From: an uncultured Ancrocorticia sp.
GTDB lineage: Bacteria; Actinomycetota; Actinomycetes; Actinomycetales; Actinomycetaceae
Direction of reading: 5' to 3'
Length of the DNA stretch: 9,213 nt
NCBI GenBank assembly: GCA_905373325.1
Contig: CAJPTB010000055.1
Coordinates: forward strand, 1 to 9,213
Made by a program: the position numbers and the translations under genes. The notes under the pieces are model-generated. The model was not told the DNA's origin. It did not search any database and saw only the letters and a program-made list of their open reading frames with translations. This document shows positions 1-6,215 of this stretch, in pieces (the first letter of the stretch is position 1; each line of letters opens with the position of its first letter).

Positions 1-776
1 ACCAGGGCGTGAACGAAGGCCGCTATGGCGCGGATTTCCGCGAGGTTCGTGGCCGAGTCGCAGGCGCGCACCTCAATCGTGCCGAAGCCGGGGGAGGGCC
101 GGATGTCCCAGCGGATTTCGTTGTATTCGTGGATGGCGCCGACGCGTACGAGGTCGCCGGCGATCCTTTCAAGGTCGCCCCACGAGTTCAGGTGCATCGG
201 CAGGCCGGCCGTCGGCAGCTGCTGGAACATCATCGCCCGGTTGTCGGCGTACCCGGTGTCGACGCCGTCCCAGTAGGGGGAGGCCGCCGATATCCCCAGC
301 AGATGGCCGATTTTGGCGCTGAGGAAGTTGTGGATGGGAGCGACCTTCCGGCGGTCCTCGACGCCGACGTGCACGTGCGTGCCGAAGATCACCATCTGCC
401 GCCCCCAGTAGCGGGTGCGTTCCACAAGCTCCTTGTAGCGCGCCGTCTCGGAGACCGGCTGGTCGCTCGGGTGCGCGAAGGGGTGTGAGCCTCCGCCTGA
501 AAGGCCGACGCCGAGCTCCTCCGCGTAGGGCAACGCTGCGTCGATCGCCTCCTCCATGTCGGCCGCGCATTCGGCCACGCTCACACGCTTGCGGGAGACG
601 AACTCGAGCATATTCTGGTGCATCTCGCCTTTGACGAGGCTGCATCCCCGGCGGCGGACCTCCGCCAGGATCCACTTGGCGTTGTGGGCCAGTTGCAACG
701 TTTTCGGATCGACGATCTGGACTTCCCATTCGAGCCCGACCGTCGAGCGCTCGGAGTCGCGAAAAGCAATGGACAT
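1..776 (-). CDS. Glutamate-cysteine ligase family 2 (GCS2) carboxylate-amine ligase, 3' truncated by window edge
   Basis: Family members join the gamma-carboxyl of glutamate to an amine, classically cysteine, using ATP in the cytoplasm. The frame from ATG 776-774 stays open to base 1 (258 codons), so a C-terminal part is missing; family members are usually about 370-430 residues. Visible signatures in order: VGLEWEVQIVDP near the N-terminus (the GLE.E metal/substrate strand), GEMHQNMLEFVS, FGTHVHVGV (the family's G.HVHVG motif), SAASPYWDGVDTGYADNR, and IRPSPGFGTIEVRACDS. The start is supported by AGGCGG at 784-789, 7 nt upstream. It lies 21 nt downstream of the amidotransferase and is probably cotranscribed with it. 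The substrate cannot be decided from sequence: gamma-glutamylcysteine synthesis and other glutamate-amine ligations are both possible. Family assignment is secure, specificity is not. Confidence 0.9.
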   Translation of the reverse strand, partial: MSIAFRDSERSTVGLEWEVQIVDPKTLQLAHNAKWILAEVRRRGCSLVKGEMHQNMLEFVSRKRVSVAECAADMEEAIDAALPYAEELGVGLSGGGSHPFAHPSDQPVSETARYKELVERTRYWGRQMVIFGTHVHVGVEDRRKVAPIHNFLSAKIGHLLGISAASPYWDGVDTGYADNRAMMFQQLPTAGLPMHLNSWGDLERIAGDLVRVGAIHEYNEIRWDIRPSPGFGTIEVRACDSATNLAEIRAIAAFVHAL

Positions 777-787
777 GCGATCACCGC

Positions 788-821
788 CTGTATCTGGCTA
801 TGAACTGTATCTGGCTACGAA
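788..821. repeat. 17-bp tandem duplication at the amidotransferase 3' end
   Basis: Two adjacent 17-bp units, CTGTATCTGGCTATGAA (788-804) and CTGTATCTGGCTACGAA (805-821), differ at one base. The pair spans the last codons and stop of the amidotransferase on the minus strand. Removing one unit would make that gene end ...FVARYRR with its TGA at 783-781, only 4 nt before the next start. The duplication therefore appears to have changed the C-terminus and lengthened the gap between the two genes from 4 to 21 nt. Confidence 0.85.
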
Positions 822-1568
822 CTTCGTGATCAATCGGTTGGATTCGTCAACCTCGGCGGCGTCGCAGCGGGCGATGACCGCCGCTCTCTCATCCGCCGGG
901 TAGTAGGTGTCGCCGTAGGTGTTGATGCGGATGCGCATCCCTTCGCGGGTGATCTCGGGATGGAACTGGGTCCCGTAGACGTTCGCGCCCCAGCGAACCA
1001 TTTGCACGCGACAATAGTCGCCCGTGGCGAGCACGACGCCGCCGCCCGGCACGTCGCCCACCGCCTCGGCGTGGCCCGTGTACCCGTAGAAGACCTGGGG
1101 CATATCGGCGGTCAGGGGGTCGGCGGCGGCCTCGGGCGTGAGGGTCATGCGCGGGGCCTGAAGGTCCTCGCCGTATCCCTCGACGAGCTCGCCGCCGAGC
1201 GCTTTGACGATCGCCTGGAGGCCGAAGCAGATCCCGAGGGTCGGGACGTCCTCTTCCACGAGACGTTTGCCGAGCGCAAGGATGCGGCGCTCCATGACCT
1301 GGTGTTCGCGGCTCTTGCGGTTCTCGTCCTGCCCGAATCCGAAGGGGGAGCCTGTGATGATCACCCCGGAATACCGTGAAAGATCAAGGCTTGCGGGGTC
1401 GACGGCGTCTTCGTCGACGAGGGATATCGCCTCAATGCCGCTGTTCGGGTCGAGGCGACCCCAGTCGATGATGGTTTCAAGCTCGTCGTCCGCGATGGCG
1501 CCGGGCATTCGACAGACCGCCAGCAGGAAGGGCTGCGCGGTCTGGACAATGCTCGGCGTATTGGTCAT
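798..1568 (-). CDS. Class I glutamine amidotransferase-like protein (GMP synthase-like GATase domain)
   Basis: A 256-residue single-domain protein of the triad (class I) glutamine amidotransferase fold. Such domains hydrolyse gamma-amide or gamma-glutamyl bonds through a cysteine thioester. Visible features: oxyanion-strand motif GVIITGSPFGFGQ (residues 68-80), nucleophile elbow LGICFGLQ with Cys114, and the His/Glu pair in GTQFHPEI (His203, Glu205), so the catalytic triad looks complete. There is no synthetase domain, unlike GuaA. The ATG at 1568 has no Shine-Dalgarno, but a TAAACT box 6 nt upstream suggests a leaderless transcript. It is followed by the GCS2 ligase gene, so it may trim or recycle a gamma-glutamyl product, or supply ammonia; this is inference from context. 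The C-terminal codons were altered by the 17-bp duplication. Fold and triad are well supported, the substrate is unknown. Confidence 0.88.
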   Translation of the reverse strand: MTNTPSIVQTAQPFLLAVCRMPGAIADDELETIIDWGRLDPNSGIEAISLVDEDAVDPASLDLSRYSGVIITGSPFGFGQDENRKSREHQVMERRILALGKRLVEEDVPTLGICFGLQAIVKALGGELVEGYGEDLQAPRMTLTPEAAADPLTADMPQVFYGYTGHAEAVGDVPGGGVVLATGDYCRVQMVRWGANVYGTQFHPEITREGMRIRINTYGDTYYPADERAAVIARCDAAEVDESNRLITKFVARYSS

Positions 1569-1574
1569 TCCGTT

Positions 1575-1580
1575 AGTTTA
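1575..1580 (-). promoter_or_regulatory. Probable leaderless -10 box (TAAACT) of the amidotransferase-GCS2 unit
   Basis: On the minus strand TAAACT fits the actinobacterial TANNNT -10 consensus and lies 6 nt before the ATG at 1568, placing transcription start at or next to the start codon. No Shine-Dalgarno is present and no clear -35 is visible. Two other chromosomal genes in this window show the same arrangement. Confidence 0.55.
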
Positions 1581-2009
1581 GACGGCCGACGCCGAAACGG
1601 GGAAAAGCGTCCATAGGACGGATGGTTTGCCAAACGACTTGCAGATAAACCGACGTGGAAGAGTGGAAAACTCTGCAGATTTTGTGAACAAAAGCTTCTT
1701 GGCTGCTTGATAACTGACAAACAATCGAGAGTTCCGCCAGAGTTTCATTACTATTTTTAAAGTAAGAACCTTGCTTCTGTACTTTAAAGACCCAGCCAGA
1801 CCCGTAGTCCCTTGCACCTGATCAGGAGTATTGACCGCGATCTAGCTTGCTGTCGGACCCGGCGTCTCTTCATGTAAGCTCGGCTGCTTAGACTGCGGTT
1901 CTTCCAAATAGTTCCTGAACTCCGTGTAAATTTATCATACCCTTTTTCAGTACAGAAACCAATGTGTCAAATAACAGGGATCAGTCCGGCATAGAAATCT
2001 TTCTCTGTT
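1581..2009. other. Left end of islet, no supported gene
   Basis: About 430 bases with shifting composition. The open frames here (79 codons on the minus strand at 1578-1817, and the 5' extension of the plus frame from 1964) have no ribosome binding site and no recognisable protein features. No tRNA or attachment site was recognised. It probably holds upstream control sequence for the decayed gene plus non-coding remnants. Confidence 0.5.
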
Positions 2010-2037
2010 TTTACTGGGGAATGCGTGAATATATAAG
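2010..2037 (+). promoter_or_regulatory. Candidate promoter of the decayed paralogue
   Basis: TTTACT (2010-2015), a 16-nt spacer and TATAAG (2032-2037) resemble a vegetative promoter: 4/6 and 5/6 matches to TTGACA and TATAAT. Transcription would start near 2044, leaving about 25 nt of leader containing GGAGG (2059-2063), 5 nt before ATG 2069. This is by eye only. Confidence 0.4.
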
Positions 2038-2068
2038 AATATTAGAAAGTCAACATACGGAGGACAGA

Positions 2069-2158
2069 ATGTCGGACAAAGACTACCCTGAAGATGATTG
2101 CGCCAATCTCGATCGACTAATCAAAATCTCAAGGCGTCGGCCGTTGACTCTCACATGA
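2069..2158 (+). pseudogene. N-terminal fragment of the decayed paralogue (29 codons)
   Basis: This short frame begins MSDKDYPEDDCANLDRLIK behind a strong GGAGG and ends at a TGA whose bases overlap the ATG at 2155 (ATGA). Residues 11-19, continued in the -1 frame as NLKASAVDSHMKSQGF, align without gaps to residues 10-34 of the intact protein with 7 of 25 identities. An extra A in AAAA (2123-2126) would restore one 118-codon frame. If the frames are genuinely separate, the ATGA overlap could couple translation of a leader peptide to the next frame, but the alignment favours a frameshift. Confidence 0.55.
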
Positions 2159-2424
2159 AGAGTCAAGGTTTTACAAGGTCTCCTAATGGATATAGATCTG
2201 ATAAGCCCAACCCACCGGGGACGGGAACCGCTTCCGCTGATGTCGAAGTGGTCTCCTTTCTAAATGCTGATGGCGAGGGAGACGGCAATTGGGGTTCCCC
2301 GAACCCTGTTTGGAGTTGGTGGAGTTCGTCAGAACAGGCTAAAAACTACAAAGAGGCTTTCGCTGACTCGAGGAAGCGAATTGACGACACCGTCTTGGGT
2401 CTAACGGACCCTCCTGATCCGTAG
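2155..2424 (+). pseudogene. Second frame of the decayed paralogue (89 codons; could be called as a small hypothetical CDS)
   Basis: The frame is open from 2098 (TTG) but homology to the intact protein begins at codon 2125. It carries a tryptophan-rich patch (NWGSPNPVWSWW) where the intact protein has a glycine-rich stretch (residues about 64-80). A helix-like stretch YKEAFADSRKRIDDTV matches residues 82-97, and it ends DPPDP against VPDPAGF. The stop TAG at 2422-2424 falls where the intact protein continues. There is no Shine-Dalgarno before ATG 2155. It has no independent function that I can name. Confidence 0.5.
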
Positions 2425-2953
2425 TTGTTTGAAAGTTACATAGTTTCTTGCGGGAACATCCTGTCCAAGCCATCCGCTTTGCCTCTTCTGATTTTTAAGG
2501 TATGGACGACCGGGCAATAGTTCCCGCCGGTAGATTCTGGAATAGGATTCAAACATTTACTTTCGTATGACAAACCTGAAATCGTAAAGCCAAGCTTCAT
2601 TAAGGACTGAGGGGTTTGTCTCCACTGCCGCTGTTGCTATTCAACTAGCTAGCAAAATAAATTCGCAGTTTTGGTATCAATATAGGGCGTTCCCAGAAGG
2701 GTCGGGATCATCGCCCATCTAGTTTCAAAAACTTTATATCTTAAGAATCTGCAGCAATGACCACCGGCTATGAGAGCCCGGACCACAACGTTAGAATGTT
2801 GAAAATATTTGCAGTAGATACTTTCGTAGCTAGTATTGTGCATGACATAGTTACTCATAACGATCCTTTTGCAAAGTAATTTTTATTAGCATCTCGTTCG
2901 CTAGGAATATAGATTATCATGAAAAGGGATGTGGCAACTCATTGCCAAACTAG

Positions 2954-3256
2954 TTGAGGATGCTTCGCAAGCTTTCGATAAGGCTGGGCAAAAATTGGCC
3001 CACTGAAAGTAGCTTTGACTGGAAGCTGGTTCTTGATATCCCGGTAATTGTTGCGGGTGCAACAGTGGATGTTGTGTGTGGAGGACTAGCAATGCCTATG
3101 GTCCCCGCAAGCGCCCTCAACCTGGGTCTGGAAGTCATGCAAGCGGTGGTTCCTAAAAATAGAACGGCGAACGTAGAAGCAAACTTCGACAGTGCGCTCA
3201 CCCGTTTTAAAGATGATCTGGAGGCGATTGATCATCACATGCTTGAAAATAGATAG
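2954..3256 (+). pseudogene. Central fragment of the decayed paralogue with hydrophobic segment (100 codons)
   Basis: The frame opens after a TAG at 2951-2953, and homology starts within it at about 2995. Upstream coding is in a different frame (ATG 2929, reading LVEDASQAFDKAGQK, against residues about 209-227 of the intact protein). Removing one A from 2990-2994 joins the two. Residues 25-65 form a hydrophobic stretch rich in V, A and G (VLDIPVIVAGATVDVV and on), corresponding to residues 235-272 of the intact protein. It then continues ANFDSALTRFKDDLEAI against ADYKTAMNNFVLAADGL. The frame lacks a good start or ribosome binding site, so it is more likely a remnant than a small membrane protein. 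Confidence 0.5.
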
Positions 3257-3397
3257 AAAATAACCTGAAACATAACAATATAGTCTTTTTGAGAAAATCT
3301 GTGCATTACGATCTACAATGTCCGAAATTGGAGCAGATAGCAATTAAAACATAAAATTAAATCTTGTGAGAAAGATCAAACGATCTATTGAACGGTT

Positions 3398-3706
3398 ATG
3401 TTCAAGATCGGTGGTCAACTAGCTGCTATTGTTGACAAAACGTAAAATTTGACGGTGTCATTTGCGGAACTACCGCTCGACAATGCGATAGGCATCGAAC
3501 TGCATAGACCATTGAATCAATCTCTGGGTCTTGCCGCCACTCTCTCTAGATATCTCGGTGAATTAAGTGAAAAAGTCGGGCTGGGTGGAAGAAACCTCCA
3601 AGCTGCACCTAACGACATCGACAGCCAGGACGAGAACAACCAACGAGTTTTGATTCCGTTATCAGCGAGATTGAAACGTATATCGCAGCGAATGACTGAA
3701 GACTGA
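3398..3706 (+). pseudogene. C-terminal fragment of the decayed paralogue, with in-frame stop
   Basis: Starting at MFKIGGQLAA (3398), this frame aligns to MPKIYDEVVS (residue 386 onward) of the intact protein for 78 positions without a gap. The alignment crosses an in-frame TAA at 3443-3445 and ends in NLQAAPNDIDSQD against NLRAAMDDLEQQD (7 of 13 identical). The part after the stop (TTG 3449 to TGA 3704-3706, 85 codons) might be called as a separate gene, but it has no ribosome binding site. Homology running through the stop is the main argument for decay. The fragment is about 30 residues shorter at its C-terminus than the intact copy. Confidence 0.6.
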
Positions 3707-4541
3707 CAGCAGTAGTTCGAAGACAACGGCCTGTTTGGCGGTTGGGCTTGCGTTGCACACCGCAAGCGTTACAAAAAGCGCGGTGCCGTTTGCTCCGATT
3801 TGCTTTAAAACCTGGCCTGGTTACTCGGCGTGTTCAATTTTAATTTTCGAGATTCGAGGGGGCAACTCATCTTTGATGGTGAGAAGCTATTCTGAGGTGG
3901 GTCGACGTCAGGTGGTCGCGTAGTTAGTTCCGAAAGCCCGAGGAGCGCGAAGTTCTGTTCGATCGGAGTAAGAGTCTGGTCTCTTTGACGTGAAGATCTG
4001 CATGACAGAAATGTTTCTCAGGCTGTTAGCTGGCTGCGTTCCTACTGCACTATCGACATCCTCGCACGTTTGAGGCCCTTCTGATTGACGCCTCACTCGC
4101 GCAAAGTCATGCGGATCGGTGTCAAACTCTTCCTAGATCCTGACGAAACAACCCTTTGCCCAATCCGGGTACTTCGACGCCTTCAAACAGAAACGAATCG
4201 TGCATGCCGTCAACCCTCCAAAGACGCTTCTTGGGAGCAGTCACGATAGTCATTCTTTTCAAGATTCACCGTCTTCACCAACCCTAGACGATTCAGGATC
4301 CCGGACTCAATTAGTAGCACAGCATTTTGTTTCAACCTCTTGGCACACCTTTTCACCGTCAATAACTGCCTTTTCAGAGCGGTACAGTTCTATACGCGCC
4401 AACTTTCAACTAAACTTGCATTTGCGACCTTTGTCCGCAACGCAAGGGCGGTGCCAGAGAGTACTATTTATAAAAAGGGGGATAACTCCGCTCCGGAAGA
4501 CTTTGCACAACCGCACAAAGCCACATTCCAAGTTCTTCGCA
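3707..4541. other. Intergenic stretch of the islet, no supported gene
   Basis: About 0.83 kb. Open frames on the plus strand (3735-3923, 4200-4592, 4340-4567) have no ribosome binding sites, no recognisable motifs, and amino acid content typical of chance frames. A coding-like remnant, WLLGVFNFNFRDSRGQLIFDGEKLF, can be read at about 3812-3892 but is closed by a stop on its 5' side and has no start. I see no clear third copy of the 518-residue family. Most likely this is decayed sequence. Confidence 0.45.
3746..3767 (+). terminator. Hairpin downstream of the decayed gene, terminator doubtful
   Basis: GCTTGCG (3746-3752) and CGCAAGC (3761-3767) form a perfect 7-bp stem with an 8-nt loop, 40 nt after the last stop of the decayed gene. 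No T-run follows, so it is at best a weak or Rho-assisted terminator, or simply a small inverted repeat. Confidence 0.25.
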
Positions 4542-4570
4542 TCGAAAAGAGGTGCAAGTCACTGTAATAT
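4542..4570 (+). promoter_or_regulatory. Candidate promoter of the 518-residue gene
   Basis: TCGAAA (4542-4547), a 17-nt spacer and TAATAT (4565-4570) each match 4 of 6 consensus positions. A transcript from here would carry a leader of about 65-70 nt with the AAGGAAGGA ribosome site. Other spacings are possible in this AT-rich stretch. Confidence 0.3.
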
Positions 4571-4643
4571 CCTTTGCTCGAAGAGTGTATGAAATGTTAG
4601 TGTGAGTACAGCAAATAACCATTATTTAAGGAAGGAACAGATA

Positions 4644-6200
4644 ATGGCAGCGAGCGGAATAGACCAATCATACGGCAATCTTAAAGCGTTAGCGGCGGAA
4701 CTTAGGAAAGCCGCTATTGACGCATACATGGCCGAAAGAAGTTATGACAAAGAAGAAGCACAAGGGCGCTATATTAACCGGCACTTGTCCCAGATTCGAG
4801 GGGAGGAGACAGTGACCCTTCCGGATGCCGATGGGTATAATGGCGGTGCCGGCGGTTCGGGCGGCCTTTTTACAGGAGGCAAGTCGTACTCCGAACAATT
4901 TAAGGAAATAACTGATAAAATAGATTCAACATTGAAACGTTGGTTCGGTGTACCGGATCCCGCCGGTTTTGATACTCCGATTTCTGACTACAAAAAAGCC
5001 ATCGGGAAAATGTCTTTGAGCGGTTGTGGTATTCAACTTCAGGGTGGCGATGTTGCGTTGCCTAATGGCGCGGAGGCAGGAACTATTGGACCGAACATGG
5101 ATGCTTTGGGGAAAAGCTCGGGAATTATGGCGGGTAAGGCTATGACTGCTTTTAAGAATCAGTTTACTGTCACCATGCCTCGTGTCGTTAAGAATCTGTA
5201 TCTAGCTATGAACGTCCACTTGGCATATCTAATTGCCGAAAAAAATCTTATGGATCAGGCAAGGGAGAAAATAACAAATATTGTGGTAGGTGCCATCGAG
5301 GTCTTCACGCAACTTGCAAATAAGAATAAAGGTATATCAAAGGAGCTGGCTATGGATTTAGGCGGGGTGGCTCTTGGTCTTGCTTCTGCCCCTTTCTCGG
5401 GTGGGGCAAGTCTCTCTCTCGCCGTTTCCGGGGGCACCGCTGCATTAAGTACCATCAAAGCGGTTGAAGACGAAGTGAAGAGAAGAGAGGAGAAATCTAG
5501 GAATATAGGCGCAGCGGACTATAAGACCGCAATGAATAACTTTGTACTAGCGGCAGATGGCCTTAATGCGAATTTAAAGGAAAGTGAAGAGAAGATATAT
5601 GATCAGATACAAAGCAATACCTCCGTTATTTGGAGTGACGCAAAGAGCAAGACTTACGATACGGCTAATTTTCATGTGCTTCCCGCTCCTATTAATGATC
5701 TGACGGGACAAGAGGGAGATCTTGTCTTGGGGAAGGATCTCGCGGTTTCTCGAAGCGAGGTTGATTTAATCACGCTTAAATCTGATCAAGGAGGATACAT
5801 GCCGAAGATTTATGACGAGGTCGTTTCGGCGGCGAACAGCATCAGTGGTCTGACGATGGCAACTGCCGCGCGCCGTGAGCATGCCACTCTTGGACGGGGT
5901 GCTACGGGGCCAAGTTTTCGTTTTGGAGAAATGAAAGATGCCATCTATGAACTGCTATTGGATCTTTCTTGGCGCATCGAAGTGGGGATCGTTAATCTTA
6001 GAGCGGCGATGGACGATCTTGAACAACAAGACGATGCCTCTTCGAAGCGAATTCAGGCGATTGCCGATTTATCCGCTCAGGGAAGTGGTGTAAATCCGTG
6101 GGATAGATCCCCGCAAAGTGGTACGAATCTCAAGCAACTTCCGCAAGATGTCGATCCGACCACGATGGCGCAGATACAGGAACTTATGAAGCCGAAGTGA
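4644..6200 (+). CDS. Intact 518-residue islet protein, function unknown (WFG motif, helical, central hydrophobic segment)
   Basis: I do not recognise the family. ATG 4644 is chosen because AAGGAAGGA (4628-4636) lies 7 nt upstream; the longer GTG frame from 4602 has no such site. Layout: helical N-terminus (1-50); glycine-rich linker (64-80); helix with W100-F-G102 then VPDP (82-107); helical region about 155-236; small-residue hydrophobic segment 237-272 (GG, SGG and A/L/S rich); charged helix about 273-327 (VEDEVKRREEK); mixed region 330-380; helical C-terminus 386-475; polar P/Q-rich tail. There is no signal peptide and no catalytic motif I can identify. A YDKEE (34-38) fits the loose YxxxD/E pattern of type VII substrates, but such short matches occur by chance. 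Long helices around a hydrophobic segment also recall helical pore-forming proteins. It ends 15 nt from the convergent HAD stop. A decayed paralogue lies upstream. Coding status is secure, role is open. Confidence 0.88.
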   Translation: MAASGIDQSYGNLKALAAELRKAAIDAYMAERSYDKEEAQGRYINRHLSQIRGEETVTLPDADGYNGGAGGSGGLFTGGKSYSEQFKEITDKIDSTLKRWFGVPDPAGFDTPISDYKKAIGKMSLSGCGIQLQGGDVALPNGAEAGTIGPNMDALGKSSGIMAGKAMTAFKNQFTVTMPRVVKNLYLAMNVHLAYLIAEKNLMDQAREKITNIVVGAIEVFTQLANKNKGISKELAMDLGGVALGLASAPFSGGASLSLAVSGGTAALSTIKAVEDEVKRREEKSRNIGAADYKTAMNNFVLAADGLNANLKESEEKIYDQIQSNTSVIWSDAKSKTYDTANFHVLPAPINDLTGQEGDLVLGKDLAVSRSEVDLITLKSDQGGYMPKIYDEVVSAANSISGLTMATAARREHATLGRGATGPSFRFGEMKDAIYELLLDLSWRIEVGIVNLRAAMDDLEQQDDASSKRIQAIADLSAQGSGVNPWDRSPQSGTNLKQLPQDVDPTTMAQIQELMKPK

Positions 6201-6215
6201 TAGATGAAGCGGTTC

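Larger units (their letters stand above)
2069..3706 (+). pseudogene. Decayed paralogue of the intact 518-residue islet protein
   Basis: The start is well formed: GGAGG at 2059-2063, then ATG 2069. Read with frame changes, the segment follows the intact protein (4644-6200) in order. Bases 2069-2125 plus 2125-2421 match residues about 10-107, including YKEAFADSRKRID against YSEQFKEITDKID, and a final DPPDP against VPDP. Bases 2757-2876 match residues about 166-208 (AMT, then VRMLK against PRVVK). Bases 2929-3253 match about 208-320, including the hydrophobic segment. Bases 3398-3706 match from residue 386 onward, with the first 78 positions gap-free. Disruptions: a -1 shift at the A-tract 2123-2126, stops at 2422-2424 and 2877-2879, a shift near the A-tract 2990-2994, a stop at 3254-3256, several stops in 3257-3397, and a stop at 3443-3445. 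Identity is low (roughly 20-30% in aligned blocks), so this is an old paralogue rather than a recent duplicate. Bases 2425-2756 do not align clearly. Confidence 0.7.
1600..6205. other. Low-GC accessory islet between two chromosomal genes
   Basis: Base composition falls sharply after about 1600 and rises again after 6200; example lines are 20/60 G/C at 5221-5280 against 44/60 at 6301-6360. Codons rare in high-GC actinobacteria (ATA, TTA, AGA, AGG) are common in the genes inside. The islet lies between the promoter of the amidotransferase unit and the stop codon of the HAD gene, leaving both neighbours intact. It contains an intact gene and a decayed paralogue. I saw no integrase, transposase, tRNA gene or flanking direct repeat. 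Acquisition by transfer is inferred from composition; the edges are accurate to a few tens of bases. Confidence 0.7.

Noticed and set aside
169..729. 186-codon minus frame in the GCS2 gene region
   Set aside because: A different frame of the same strand carries unbroken GCS2 motifs; this one is Arg/Pro-rich noise.
1578..1817. 79-codon minus frame at the islet left end
   Set aside because: No ribosome binding site and no recognisable motif, and its 3' end overlaps the probable -10 box of the amidotransferase unit.
1964..2068. Upstream extension of the first islet frame (start at 1964)
   Set aside because: The candidate promoter (2010-2037) and GGAGG before ATG 2069 place the real start downstream.
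2649..2858. 69-codon minus frame
   Set aside because: It overlaps the plus-strand segment aligning with the middle helix of the intact paralogue and has no ribosome site or motif.
4340..4567. 75-codon plus frame, considered as a third family copy
   Set aside because: A faint likeness to residues 180-205 of the 518-residue protein (R.V...LA) is not supported by neighbouring blocks and is at chance level.
4602..4643. GTG start giving a 532-residue version of the islet protein
   Set aside because: No ribosome site before 4602, whereas AAGGAAGGA is properly spaced before ATG 4644, and the start context resembles that of the decayed paralogue.
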